64,000 nt of DNA from Mastigias papua. Taxonomy: Eukaryota; Cnidaria; Scyphozoa; Rhizostomeae; Mastigiidae. This document shows, piece after piece, positions 42,001 through 54,729 of this stretch (its first letter is position 1; the number at the start of each line of letters is the position of its first letter). Position numbers and translations under genes: made by a program. The notes below the pieces were generated by a model that worked only from the letters and a program-made list of their open reading frames with translations, had not been told where the DNA came from and made no database searches. The stretch lies in the NCBI GenBank assembly GCA_964019165.1, contig OZ025271.1, positions 4,499,570 to 4,563,569 of the forward strand. Direction: 5' to 3'.

Positions 42001-42520
42001 TCAGTCTCGTGCCTTAAACATCTTTAACATCTATGTTTGCACCGATGTCAGTAGTTTAGCGAATGTGTCCTACTTGTATGACGGTTAGTTTCTGTTTTTA
42101 CAATACATAGAGCATTAAAGAGCTTTAAAGTACGCTAAATGTTGCAAAAGCGACAACACTATGCATGGGCTACATTTGGCTATAAGTACGTGTCTCTTAG
42201 CTCCAAAACATAATCTAAGCCTATTTCTGCACTCTATAAAGCATTTATAATATCATATGACCATCAGATCTGTAGTCATTGCTCAATTGTCAGTGTTTGC
42301 ACACATACGTATTTTAGGCCCATTACAAGCAGTGATCACTTGTGCATATACTGTTGTATGATTGAAATTCTGTACAAGTGCGTCAGTCTCGTGCCTTAAA
42401 CATCTTTAACATCTATGTTTGCATCGATGTCAGTGGTTTAGCCAATGTGTCCTACTTGTATGTCGGTTAGTTTCTGTTTTTACACTACATAGAGCATTAA
42501 AGAGCTTTAAAGTACGCTAA
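39083..42520 (+). repeat. Transition block between the two higher-order repeats
   Basis: Nine monomers. Copies at 39465 and 40611 have TCTCTCTGCTCC and CTGCACGCTATAAAG, a B-like set with CTGTGCAAG. The copy at 39847 has the private TTTCCTCCAAAAAATAC. Copies at 40229 and 41757 share GCTTAATTGTTAGTG and AGTTTAGCGAATG and lie 1528 bp apart, hinting at a four-monomer period different from the one to the left. CTGCACGCTATAAAG is carried on into the next block. Confidence 0.82.
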
Positions 42521-45500
42521 ATGTTGCAAGAGCGACAACACTATGCATGGGCAACATTTGGCTATAAGTATGTGTCTCTTTGCTCCAAAACATACTCTAA
42601 GCCTATTTCTGCACGCTATAAAGCATTTATAATATCATATGACCATCAGATCTGTAGTCATTGCTCAATTGTCAGTGTTTGCACACATACGTATTTTAGG
42701 CCCATTACAAGCAGTGATCACTTGTGCATATACTGTTGTATGATTGAAATTCTGTACAAGTGCGTCAGTCTCGTGCCTTAAACATCTTTAACATCTATGT
42801 TTGCACCGATGTCAGTAGTTTAGCCAATGTGTCCTACTTGTATGACGGTTAGTTTCCGTTTGTACACTACATAGATCATTAAAGAGCTTTAAAGTACGCT
42901 AAATGTTGCAGAAGCGACAACACTATGCATGGGCTACATTTGGCTATAAGTACGTGTCTCTTAGCTCCAAAACATAATCTAATCCTATTTCTGCACTCTA
43001 TAAAGCATTTATAATATCATATGACCATCAGATCTGTAGTCATTGCTCAATTGTCAGTGTTTGCACACATACGTATTTTAGGCCCATTAGAAGCAGTGAT
43101 CACTTGTGCATATACTGTTGTATGATTGAAATTCTGTACAAGTGCGTCAGTCTCGTGCCTTCAACCTCTTTAACATCTATGTTTGCATCGATGTCAGTGG
43201 TTTAGCCAATGTGTCCTACTTGTATGTCGGTTAGTTTCCGTATTTACACTACATAGAGCATTAAAGAGCTTTAAAGTACGCTAAATGTTGCAAAAGCGAC
43301 AACACTATGCATGGGCAACATTTGGCTATAAGTATGTGTCTCTTTGCTCCAAAACATACTCTAAGCCTATTTCTGCACGCTATAAAGCATTTATAATATC
43401 ATATGACCATCAGATCTGTAGTCATTGCTCAATTGTCAGTGTTTGCACACATACGTATTTTAGGCCCATTACAAGCAGTGATCACTTGTGCATATACTGT
43501 TGTATGATTGAAATTCTGTACAAGTGCGTCAGTCTCGTGCCTTAAACATCTTTAACATCTATGTTTGCACCGATGTCAGTAGTTTAGCCAATGTGTCCTA
43601 CTTGTATGACGGTTAGTTTCCGTTTGTACACTACATAGATCATTAAAGAGCTTTAAAGTACGCTAAATGTTGCAAAAGCGACAACACTATGCATGGGCTA
43701 CATTTGGCTATAAGTACGTGTCTCTTAGCTCCAAAACATAATCTAATCCTATTTCTGCACTCCATAAAGCATTTATAATATCATATGACCATCAGATCTG
43801 TAGTCATTGCTCAATTGTCAGTGTTTGCACACATACGTATTTTAGGCCCATTACAAGCAGTGATCACTTGTGCATATACTGTTGTATGATTGAAATTCTG
43901 TACAAGTGCGTCAGTCTCGTGCCTTAAACATCTTTAACATCTATGTTTGCACCGATGTCAGTAGTTTAGCCAATGTGTCCTACTTGTATGTCGGTTAGTT
44001 TCTGTTTTTACACTACATAGAGCATTAAAGAGCTTTAAAGTACGCTAAATGTTGCAAGAGCGACAACACTATGCATGGGCTACATTTGGCTATAAGTACG
44101 TGTCTCTTAGCTCCAAAACATAATCTAAGACTATTTCTGCACTCTATAAAGCATTTATAATATCATATGACCATCAGATCTGTAGTCATTGCTCAATTGT
44201 CAGTGTTTGCACACATACGTATGTTAGGCCCATTAGAAGCAGGGATCACTTGTGCATATACTGTTGTATGATTGAAATTCTGTACAAGTGCGTCAGTCTC
44301 GTGCCTTAAACATCTTTAACATCTATGTTTGCACCGATGTCAGTAGTTTAGCCAATGTGTCCTACTTGTATGTCGGTTAGTTTCCGTTTTTACACTACAT
44401 AGAGCATTAAAGAGCTTTAAAGTACGCTAAATGTTGCAAAAACGACAACACTATGCATTGACTAAATTTGGCTATAAGTACGTTTCTCTTTACTCCCAAA
44501 CATAATCTAAGCCTATTTCTGCACTCTATAAAGCATTTATAATATCATATGACCATCAGATCTGTAGTCATTGCTCAATTGTCAGTGTTTGAACACATAC
44601 GTATTTTAGGCCCATTACAAGCAGTGATCACTTGTGAATATACTGTTGTATGATTAAAATTCTGTACAAGTGCGTCAGTCTCGTGCCTTAAACATCTTTA
44701 ACATCTATGTTTGCATCGATGTCAGTGGTTTAGCCAATGTGTCCTACTTGTATGTCGGTTAGTTTCTGTTTTTACACTACATAGAGCATTAAAGAGCTTT
44801 AAAGTACGCTAAATGTTGCAAGAGCGACAACACTATGCATGGGCAACATTTGGCTATAAGTATGTGTCTCTTTGCTCCAAAACATACTCTAAGCCTATTT
44901 CTGCACGCTATAAAGCATTTATAATATCATATGACCATCAGATCTGTAGTCATTGCTCAATTGTCAGTGTTTGCACACATACGTATTTTAGGCCCATTAC
45001 AAGCAGTGATCACTTGTGCATATACTGTTGTATGATTGAAATTCTGTACAAGTGCGTCAGTCTCGTGCCTTAAACATCTTTAACATCTATGTTTGCACCG
45101 ATGTCAGTAGTTTAGCCAATGTGTCCTACTTGTATGACGGTTAGTTTCCGTTTGTACACTACATAGATCATTAAAGAGCTTTAAAGTACGCTAAATGTTG
45201 CAGAAGCGACAACACTATGCATGGGCTACATTTGGCTATAAGTACGTGTCTCTTAGCTCCAAAACATAATCTAATCCTATTTCTGCACTCTATAAAGCAT
45301 TTATAATATCATATGACCATCAGATCTGTAGTCATTGCTCAATTGTCAGTGTTTGCACACATACGTATTTTAGGCCCATTAGAAGCAGTGATCACTTGTG
45401 CATATACTGTTGTATGATTGAAATTCTGTACAAGTGCGTCAGTCTCGTGCCTTCAACCTCTTTAACATCTATGTTTGCATCGATGTCAGTGGTTTAGCCA

Positions 45501-48500
45501 ATGTGTCCTACTTGTATGTCGGTTAGTTTCCGTATTTACACTACATAGAGCATTAAAGAGCTTTAAAGTACGCTAAATGTTGCAAAAGCGACAACACTAT
45601 GCATGGGCAACATTTGGCTATAAGTATGTGTCTCTTTGCTCCAAAACATACTCTAAGCCTATTTCTGCACGCTATAAAGCATTTATAATATCATATGACC
45701 ATCAGATCTGTAGTCATTGCTCAATTGTCAGTGTTTGCACACATACGTATTTTAGGCCCATTACAAGCAGTGATCACTTGTGCATATACTGTTGTATGAT
45801 TGAAATTCTGTACAAGTGCGTCAGTCTCGTGCCTTAAACATCTTTAACATCTATGTTTGCACCGATGTCAGTAGTTTAGCCAATGTGTCCTACTTGTATG
45901 ACGGTTAGTTTCCGTTTGTACACTACATAGATCATTAAAGAGCTTTAAAGTACGCTAAATGTTGCAAAAGCGACAACACTATGCATGGGCTACATTTGGC
46001 TATAAGTACGTGTCTCTTAGCTCCAAAACATAATCTAATCCTATTTCTGCACTCCATAAAGCATTTATAATATCATATGACCATCAGATCTGTAGTCATT
46101 GCTCAATTGTCAGTGTTTGAACACATACGTATTTTAGGCCCATTACAAGCAGTGATCACTTGTGAATATACTGTTGTATGATTAAAATTCTGTACAAGTG
46201 CGTCAGTCTCGTGCCTTAAACATCTTTAACATCTATGTTTGCATCGATGTCAGTGGTTTAGCCAATGTGTCCTACTTGTATGTCGGTTAGTTTCTGTTTT
46301 TACACTACATAGAGCATTAAAGAGCTTTAAAGTACGCTAAATGTTGCAAGAGCGACAACACTATGCATGGGCAACATTTGGCTATAAGTATGTGTCTCTT
46401 TGCTCCAAAACATACTCTAAGCCTATTTCTGCACGCTATAAAGCATTTATAATATCATATGACCATCAGATCTGTAGTCATTGCTCAATTGTCAGTGTTT
46501 GCACACATACGTATTTTAGGCCCATTACAAGCAGTGATCACTTGTGCATATACTGTTGTATGATTGAAATTCTGTACAAGTGCGTCAGTCTCGTGCCTTA
46601 AACATCTTTAACATCTATGTTTGCACCGATGTCAGTAGTTTAGCCAATGTGTCCTACTTGTATGACGGTTAGTTTCCGTTTGTACACTACATAGATCATT
46701 AAAGAGCTTTAAAGTACGCTAAATGTTGCAGAAGCGACAACACTATGCATGGGCTACATTTGGCTATAAGTACGTGTCTCTTAGCTCCAAAACATAATCT
46801 AATCCTATTTCTGCACTCTATAAAGCATTTATAATATCATATGACCATCAGATCTGTAGTCATTGCTCAATTGTCAGTGTTTGCACACATACGTATTTTA
46901 GGCCCATTAGAAGCAGTGATCACTTGTGCATATACTGTTGTATGATTGAAATTCTGTACAAGTGCGTCAGTCTCGTGCCTTCAACCTCTTTAACATCTAT
47001 GTTTGCATCGATGTCAGTGGTTTAGCCAATGTGTCCTACTTGTATGTCGGTTAGTTTCCGTATTTACACTACATAGAGCATTAAAGAGCTTTAAAGTACG
47101 CTAAATGTTGCAAAAGCGACAACACTATGCATGGGCAACATTTGGCTATAAGTATGTGTCTCTTTGCTCCAAAACATACTCTAAGCCTATTTCTGCACGC
47201 TATAAAGCATTTATAATATCATATGACCATCAGATCTGTAGTCATTGCTCAATTGTCAGTGTTTGCACACATACGTATTTTAGGCCCATTACAAGCAGTG
47301 ATCACTTGTGCATATACTGTTGTATGATTGAAATTCTGTACAAGTGCGTCAGTCTCGTGCCTTAAACATCTTTAACATCTATGTTTGCACCGATGTCAGT
47401 AGTTTAGCCAATGTGTCCTACTTGTATGACGGTTAGTTTCCGTTTGTACACTACATAGATCATTAAAGAGCTTTAAAGTACGCTAAATGTTGCAAAAGCG
47501 ACAACACTATGCATGGGCTACATTTGGCTATAAGTACGTGTCTCTTAGCTCCAAAACATAATCTAATCCTATTTCTGCACTCCATAAAGCATTTATAATA
47601 TCATATGACCATCAGATCTGTAGTCATTGCTCAATTGTCAGTGTTTGCACACATACGTATTTTAGGCCCATTACAAGCAGTGATCACTTGTGCATATACT
47701 GTTGTATGATTGAAATTCTGTACAAGTGCGTCAGTCTCGTGCCTTAAACATCTTTAACATCTATGTTTGCACCGATGTCAGTAGTTTAGCCAATGTGTCC
47801 TACTTGTATGTCGGTTAGTTTCTGTTTTTACACTACATAGAGCATTAAAGAGCTTTAAAGTACGCTAAATGTTGCAAGAGCGACAACACTATGCATGGGC
47901 TACATTTGGCTATAAGTACGTGTCTCTTAGCTCCAAAACATAATCTAAGACTATTTCTGCACTCTATAAAGCATTTATAATATCATATGACCATCAGATC
48001 TGTAGTCATTGCTCAATTGTCAGTGTTTGCACACATACGTATGTTAGGCCCATTAGAAGCAGGGATCACTTGTGCATATACTGTTGTATGATTGAAATTC
48101 TGTACAAGTGCGTCAGTCTCGTGCCTTAAACATCTTTAACATCTATGTTTGCACCGATGTCAGTAGTTTAGCCAATGTGTCCTACTTGTATGTCGGTTAG
48201 TTTCCGTTTTTACACTACATAGAGCATTAAAGAGCTTTAAAGTACGCTAAATGTTGCAAAAACGACAACACTATGCATTGACTAAATTTGGCTATAAGTA
48301 CGTTTCTCTTTACTCCCAAACATAATCTAAGCCTATTTCTGCACTCTATAAAGCATTTATAATATCATATGACCATCAGATCTGTAGTCATTGCTCAATT
48401 GTCAGTGTTTGAACACATACGTATTTTAGGCCCATTACAAGCAGTGATCACTTGTGAATATACTGTTGTATGATTAAAATTCTGTACAGGTGCGTCAGTC

Positions 48501-48631
48501 TCGGCCCTAAACATCTTTAACATCTATGTTTGCACCGATGTCAGTAGTTTAGCCAATGTGTCCTACTTGTATGTCGGTTAGTTTCCGTTTTTACACTACA
48601 TAGAGCATTAAAGAGCTTTAAAGTACGCTAA
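42521..48631 (+). repeat. Higher-order repeat 2: six-monomer (2292-bp) unit, arranged 6-4-6
   Basis: Unit 42521-44812 has six ordered monomers: B with CAAGAGCG and GCACGCTATAAAG; A with TTGCAGAAGCG, AATCCTATT, CATTAGAAGC and CTTCAACCTC; B with CCGTTTGTACAC and AGATCATTAAAG; A with AATCCTATT and CACTCCAT; A with AAGACTATT, TATGTTAGG and AGCAGGGATC; A with GCATTGACTAAATTTGG and GAACACATACG. The next unit, 44813-46340, has only four. The third, 46341-48631, again has six in the same order and looks nearly identical to the first, with late differences such as CTGTACAGG and CTCGGCCCTAAAC near 48485. The last type B copy of the window starts at 47105. Confidence 0.92.
45959..46340 (+). repeat. Chimeric monomer in the shortened six-monomer unit
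   Basis: Its first half matches the fourth member of the unit (AATCCTATT, CACTCCATAAAG). Its second half matches the sixth (GTTTGAACACATACG, TGTGAATATACTG, GATTAAAATTC). The switch lies between about 46055 and 46119, inside the shared middle of the monomer. Two monomer lengths are missing compared with the complete units either side, as expected from one unequal exchange between copies out of register by two. Confidence 0.88.
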
Positions 48632-51600
48632 ATGTTGCAAAAACGACAACACTATGCATTGACTAAATTTGGCTATAAGTACGTTTCTCTTAACTCCCAA
48701 ACATAATCTAAGCCTAATTCTGCACCCTATAAAGTATTTATAATATCATATGACCATCAGATCTGTAGTCATTGCTCAATTGTCAGTGTTTGAACACATA
48801 CGTATTTTAGGCCCATAACAAGCAGTGATCACTTGTGAATATACTGTTGTATGATTAAAATTCTGTACAAGTGCGTCAGTCTCGGCTCTAAACATCTTTA
48901 ACATCTATGTTTGCACCGATGTCAGTAGTTTAGCCAATGCAACCTACTTGTATGACGGTTAGTTTCTGTTTTTACAATACATAGAGCATTAAAGAGCTTT
49001 AAAGTACGCTAAATGTTGCAAAAGCGACAACACTATGCATGGGATACATTTGGCTATAAGTACGTGTCTCTTAGCTCCAAAACATAATCTAAGCCTATTT
49101 GTCCACTCTATAAAGCATTTATAATACCATATGACCATCAGATCTGTAGTCATTGCTCAATTGTCAGTGTTTGCACACATACGTATTTTAGGCCCATTAC
49201 AAGCAGTGATCACGTGCATATACTGTTGTATGATTGAAATTCTGTACAAGTGCGTCAGTCTCGTGCCTTAAACATCTTTAACATCTATGTTTGCACCGAT
49301 GTCAGTAGTTTAGCCAATGTGTCCTACTTGTATGTCGGTTAGTTTCTGTTTTTACACTACATAGAGCATTAAAGAGCTTTGAAGTACGCTAAATGTTGCT
49401 AACACGACAACACTATGCATGGACTAAATTTGGCTATAAGTACTTTTCTCTTAACTCCAAAACATAATCTAAGCCTTATTCTGCACTCTATAAAGCATTT
49501 ATAATATCATATGACCATCAGATCTGTAGTCATTGCTCAATTGTCAGTGTTTGCACACATACGTATTTTAGGCCCATTACAAGCAGTGATCACTTGTGCA
49601 TATACTGTTGTATGATTAAAATTCTGTACAAGTGCGTCAGTCTCGTGCCTTAAACATCTTTAACATCTATGCTTGCACCGATGTCAGTAGTTTAGCCAAT
49701 GTGTTCCACGTGTATGTCGGTTAGTTTCTGTTTTTACACTACATAGAGCATTAAAGAGCTTTAAAGTACGCTAAATGTTGCAGAAACAACAACACTATGC
49801 ATGGGCTACATTTTGCTATAAGTACGTGTCTCTTAGCACCAAAACATAATTTAAGACTATTTCTGCACTCTATAAAGCATTTATAATATCATATGACCAT
49901 CAGATCTGTAGTCATTGCTCAATTGTCAGTGTTTGCACACATACGTATTTTAGGCCCATTACAAGCAGGGATCACTTGTGCATATACTGTTGTATGATTG
50001 AAATTCTGTACAAGTGCGTCAGTCTCGTGCCGTAAACATCTTTAACATCTATGTTTGCACCGATGTCAGTAGTTTAGCCAATGTGTCCTACTTGTATGTC
50101 GGTTAGTTTCCGTTTTTACACTACATAGAGCATTAAAGAGCTTTAAAGTACGCTAAATGTTGCAAAAACCACAACACTATGCATTGACTAAATTTGGCTA
50201 TAAGTACGTTTCTCTTAACTCCCAAACATAATCTAAGCCTAATTCTGCACCCTATAAAGTATTTATAATATCATATGACCATCAGATCTGTAGTCATTGC
50301 TCAATTGTCAGTGTTTGAACACATACGTATTTTAGGCCCATTACAAGCAGTGATCACTTGTGAATATACTGTTCTATGATTAAAATTCTGTACAAGTGCG
50401 TCAGTCTCGGCCCTAAACATCTTTAACATCTATGTTTGCACCGATGTCAGTAGTTTAGCCAATGCGACCTACTTGTATGACGGTTAGTTTCTGTTTTTAC
50501 AATACATAGAGCATTAAAGAGCTTTAAAGTAAGCTAAATGTTGCAAAAGCGACAACACTATGCATGGGCTACATTTGGCTATAAGTACGTGTCTCTTAGC
50601 TCCAACACATAATTTAAGACTATGTCTGCACTCTATAAAGCATTTATAATATCATATGACCATCAGATCTGTAGTCATTGCTCAATTGTCAGTGTTTGAA
50701 CACATACGTATTTTAGGCCCATTACAAGCAGTGATCACTTGTGAATATACTGTTGTATGATTAAAATTCTGTACAGGTGCGTCAGTCTCGGCCCTAAACA
50801 TCTTTAACATCTATGTTTGCACCGATGTCAGTAGTTTAGCCAATGTGTTCTACGTGTATGTCGGTTAGTTTCTGTTTTTACACTACATAGAGCATTAAAG
50901 AGCTTTAAAGTACGCTAAATGTTGCAGACACAACAACACTATGCATGGGCTACATTTGGCTATAAGTACGTGTCTCTTAGCTCCACAACATAATCTTAGC
51001 CTATTTTCGCACTCTATAAAGCTTTTATAATATCATATGACCATCAGATCTGTAGTCATTGCTCAATTGTCAGTGTTTGCACACATACGTATTTTAGGCC
51101 CATTACAAGCAGTGATCACTTGTGCATATACTGTTGTATGATTAAAATTCTGTACAAGTGCGTCAGTCTCGTGCCTTAAACATTTTTAACATCTATGTTT
51201 GCACCGATGTCAGTAGTTTAGCCAATGTGTCCTACTTGTATGTCGGTTAGTTTCCGTTTTTACACTACATAGAGCATTAAAGAGCTTTAAAGTACGCTAA
51301 ATGTTGCAAAAACGACAACACTATGCATTGACTAACTTTGGCTATAAGTACGTTTCTCTTAACTCCCAAACATAATCTAAGCCTAATTCTGCACCCTATA
51401 AAGTATTTATAATATCATATGACCATCAGATCTGTAGTCATTGCTCAATTGTCAGTGTTTGAACACATACGTATTTTAGGCCCATTACAAGCAGTGATCA
51501 CTTGTGAATATACTGTTGTATGATTAAAATTCTGTACAAGTGCGTCAGTCTCGGCCCTAAACATCTTTAACATCTATGTTTGCACCGATGTCAGTAGTTT

Positions 51601-54600
51601 AGCCAATGCGTCCTACTTGTATGACGGTTAGTTTCTGTTTTTACAATACATGGAGCATTAAAGAGCTCTAAAGTACGCTGAATGTTGCAAAAGCGACAAC
51701 ACTATGCATGGGCTACATTTGGCTATAAGTACGTGTCTCTTAGCTCCAAAACATAATCTAAGCCTATTTCTGCACTCTATAAAGCATTTATAATATCATA
51801 TCACCATCAGATCTGTAGTCATTGCTCAATTGTCAGTGTTTGCACACATACGTATTTTAGGCCCATTACAAGCAGTGATCACTTGTGCATATACTGTTGT
51901 ATGATTGAAATTCTGTACAAGTGCGTCAGTCTCGTGCCTTAAACATCTTTAACATCTATGTTTGCACCGATGTCAGTAGTTTAGCCAATGTGTCCTACTT
52001 GTATGACGGTTAGTTTCTGTTTTTACACTACATAGAGCATTAAGGAGCTGTGAAGTACGCTAAATGTTGCAAAAGCGACAACACTATGCATGGGCTACAC
52101 TTGGCTATAAGTACGTGTCTCTTAGCTCCAAAACATAATCTAAGCCTATTTCCGCACTCTATAAAGCAATTATAACATCATATGACCATCAGATCTGTAG
52201 TCATTGCTCAATTGTCAGTGTTTGCAAACATACGTATTTTAGGCCCATTACAAGCAGTGATCACTTGTGCATATACTGTTGTATGATTGAAATTCTGTAC
52301 AGGTGCGTCAGTCTCGTGCCTTAAACATCTTTAACATCTATGTTTGCACCGATGTCAGTAGTTTAGCCACTGTGTTCTACGTGTATGACGGTTAGTTTCT
52401 GTTTTTACACTACATAGAGCATTAAAGAGCTTTAAAGTACGCTAAATGTTGCAGAAACAACAACACTATGCATGGGCTACATTTGGCTATAAGTACGTGT
52501 CTCTTAGCTCCACAACATAATCTTAGCCTATTTTCGCACTCTATAAAGCATTTATAATATCATATGACCATCAGATCTGTAGTCATTGCTCAATTGTCAG
52601 TGTTTGCACACATACGTATTTTAGGCCCATTACAAGCAGTGATCACTTGTGCATATACTGTTGTATGATTGAAATTCTGTACAAGTGCGTCAGTCTCGTG
52701 CCTTAAACATCTTTAACATCTATGTTTGCACCGATGTCAGTAGTTTAGCCAATGTGTCCTACTTGTATGACGGTTAGTTTCTGTTTTTACAATACATAGA
52801 GCATTAAAGAGGTTTAAAGTACGCTAAATGTTGCAAAAGCGACAACACTATGCATGGGCTACATTTGGCTATAAGTACGTGTCTCTTAGCTCCAAACCAT
52901 AATTTAAGACTATTTCTGCACTCTATAAACCATTTATAATATCATATGACCATCAGATCTGTAGTCATTGCTCAATTGTCAGTGTTTGCACATATACGTA
53001 TTTTAGGCCCATTACAAGCAGTGATCACTTGTGCATATACTGTTGTATGATTCAAAAACTGTACAAGTGCGTCAGTCTCGTGCCTTAAACATCTTTAACA
53101 TCTATGTTTGCACCGATGTCAGTAGTTTAGCCAATGTGTTCTACGTGTATGTCGGTTAGTTTCTGTTTTTACACTACATAGAGCATTAAAGAGCTTTAAA
53201 GTACGCTAAATGTTGCAAAAGCGACAACACTATGCATGGGCTACATTTGGCTATAAGTACGTGTCTCTTAGCTCCAAAACATAAGTTAAGACTATTTCTG
53301 CACTCTATAAAGCATTTATAATATCATATGACCATCAGATCTGTAGTCATTGCTCAATTGTCAGTGTTTGCACACATACGTATTTTAGGCCCATTACAAG
53401 CAGTGATCACTTGTGCATATACTGTTGTATGATTGGTAGTCTGTACAAGTGCGTCAGTCTCGTGCCTTAAACATCTTTAACATCTATGTTTGCACCGATG
53501 TCAGTAGTTTAGCCAATGTGTTCTACCTGTATGTCGGTTAGTTTCTGTTTTTACACTACATAGAGCATTAAAGAGCTTTGAAGTACGGTAAATGTTGCAA
53601 AAGCGACAACACTATTCATGGGCTACATTTGGCTATAAGTACGTGTCTCTTAGCTCCAAAACATAATTTAAGACTATTTCTGCACTCTATAAAGCATTTA
53701 TAATATCATATGACCATCAGATCTGTAGTCATTGCTCAATTGTCAGTGTTTGCACACATACGTATTTTAGGCCCATTACAAGCAGTGATCACTTGTGCAT
53801 ATACTGTTGTATGATTGAAATTCTGTACAAGTGCGTCAGTCTCGTGCCTTAAACATCTTTAACATCTATGTTTGCACCGATGTCAGTAGTTTAGCCAATG
53901 TGTCCTACTTGTATGACGGTTAGTTTCTGTTTTTACACTACATAGAGCATTAAAGAGGTTTAAAGTACGCTAAATGTTGCAAAAGCGACAACACTATGCA
54001 TGGGCTACATTTGGCTATAAGTACGTGTCTCTTAGCTCCAAACCATAATTTAAGACTATTTCTGCACTCTATAAAGCATTTATAATATCATATGACCATC
54101 AGATCTGTAGTCATTGCTCAATTGTCAGTGTTTGCACACATACGTATTTTAGGCCCATTACAAGCAGTGATCACTTGTGCATATACTGTTGTATGATTGA
54201 AATTCTGTACAAGTGCGTCAGTCTCGTGCCTTAAACATCTTTAACATCTATGTTTGCACCGGTGTCAGTAGTTTAGCCAATGTGTCCTACTTGTATGACG
54301 GTTAGTTTCTGTTTTTACAATACATAGAGCATTAAAGAGCTTTAAAGTACGCTAAATGTTGCAAAAGCGACAACACTATGCATGGGCTACATTAGGCTAT
54401 AAGTACGTGTCTCTTAGCTCCAAAACATAATCTAAGCCTATTTCTGCACTCTATAAAGCATTTATAATATCATATGACCATCAGATCTGTAGTCATTGCT
54501 CAATTGTCAGTGTTTGCACACATACGTATTTTAGGCCCATTACAAGCAGTGATCACTTGTGCATATACTGTTGTATGATTCAAATTCTGTACAAGTGCGT

Positions 54601-54721
54601 CAGTCTCGTGCCTTAAACATCTTTAACATCTATGTTTGCACCGATGTCAGTAGTTTAGCCAATGTGGTCTACGTGTATATCGGTTAGTTTCTGTTTTTAC
54701 ACTACATAGAGCATTAAAGAG
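48632..54721 (+). repeat. Divergent type A-derived monomers, direct orientation
   Basis: Fifteen complete monomers and a 366-bp partial one that ends at the inversion. They carry more private changes than copies to the left. Several are 380 or 381 bp, through CTCGGCCCTAAAC (one base shorter than CTCGTGCCTTAAAC) or GATCACGTGCATA (two bases lost, 49213). Recurrent sets include GCATTGACTAAATTTGG with GTTTGAACAC and TGTGAATATAC (48632, 50157, 51301), TTGCAGAAACAACAAC (49775, 52446), TTCTACGTGTATG, CATAATTTAAGAC and GAGGTTTAAAG. No type B copy was seen. The final partial monomer (54356) has ACATTAGGC, GATTCAAATTC and GTGGTCTACGTGTATATCGG, as does the copy at 58558. Confidence 0.88.
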
Positions 54722-54729
54722 CTTTAATG
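54712..54729. repeat. Left inversion junction, hyphenated palindrome
   Basis: CATTAAAG-AG-CTTTAATG: two 8-bp arms about a 2-bp centre. Left of it the monomers read forward; right of it they read in reverse complement. The near-symmetry continues for whole monomers on both sides (for example GGTTAGTTTCTG on the left and CAGAAACTAACC on the right). The two strands could in principle fold back over as much as 2.6 kb, with scattered mismatches such as GTGGTCTACG against GTGTTCTACG. Confidence 0.95.

Larger units (their letters stand above)
1..54721 (+). repeat. 382-bp satellite array, left block in direct orientation
   Basis: About 144 head-to-tail copies of a 382-bp AT-rich monomer with no intervening unique sequence. 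The anchor ATGTTGCAAAAG (or a one-base variant) recurs at 330, 712, 1094, 1475, 1857 and onward to 54356. Spacing is exactly 382 except for a few 380, 381 or 383-bp units and one 170-bp remnant. Copies differ by scattered substitutions, and many variants are shared in linked sets between distant copies, as expected from unequal exchange and gene conversion. The start is cut by the window edge at monomer offset 54; the end is the inversion breakpoint. No spacers, transposon ends or unique DNA were seen. Family identity and genomic position (centromere, subtelomere or other heterochromatin) cannot be told from the sequence. Confidence 0.98.
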
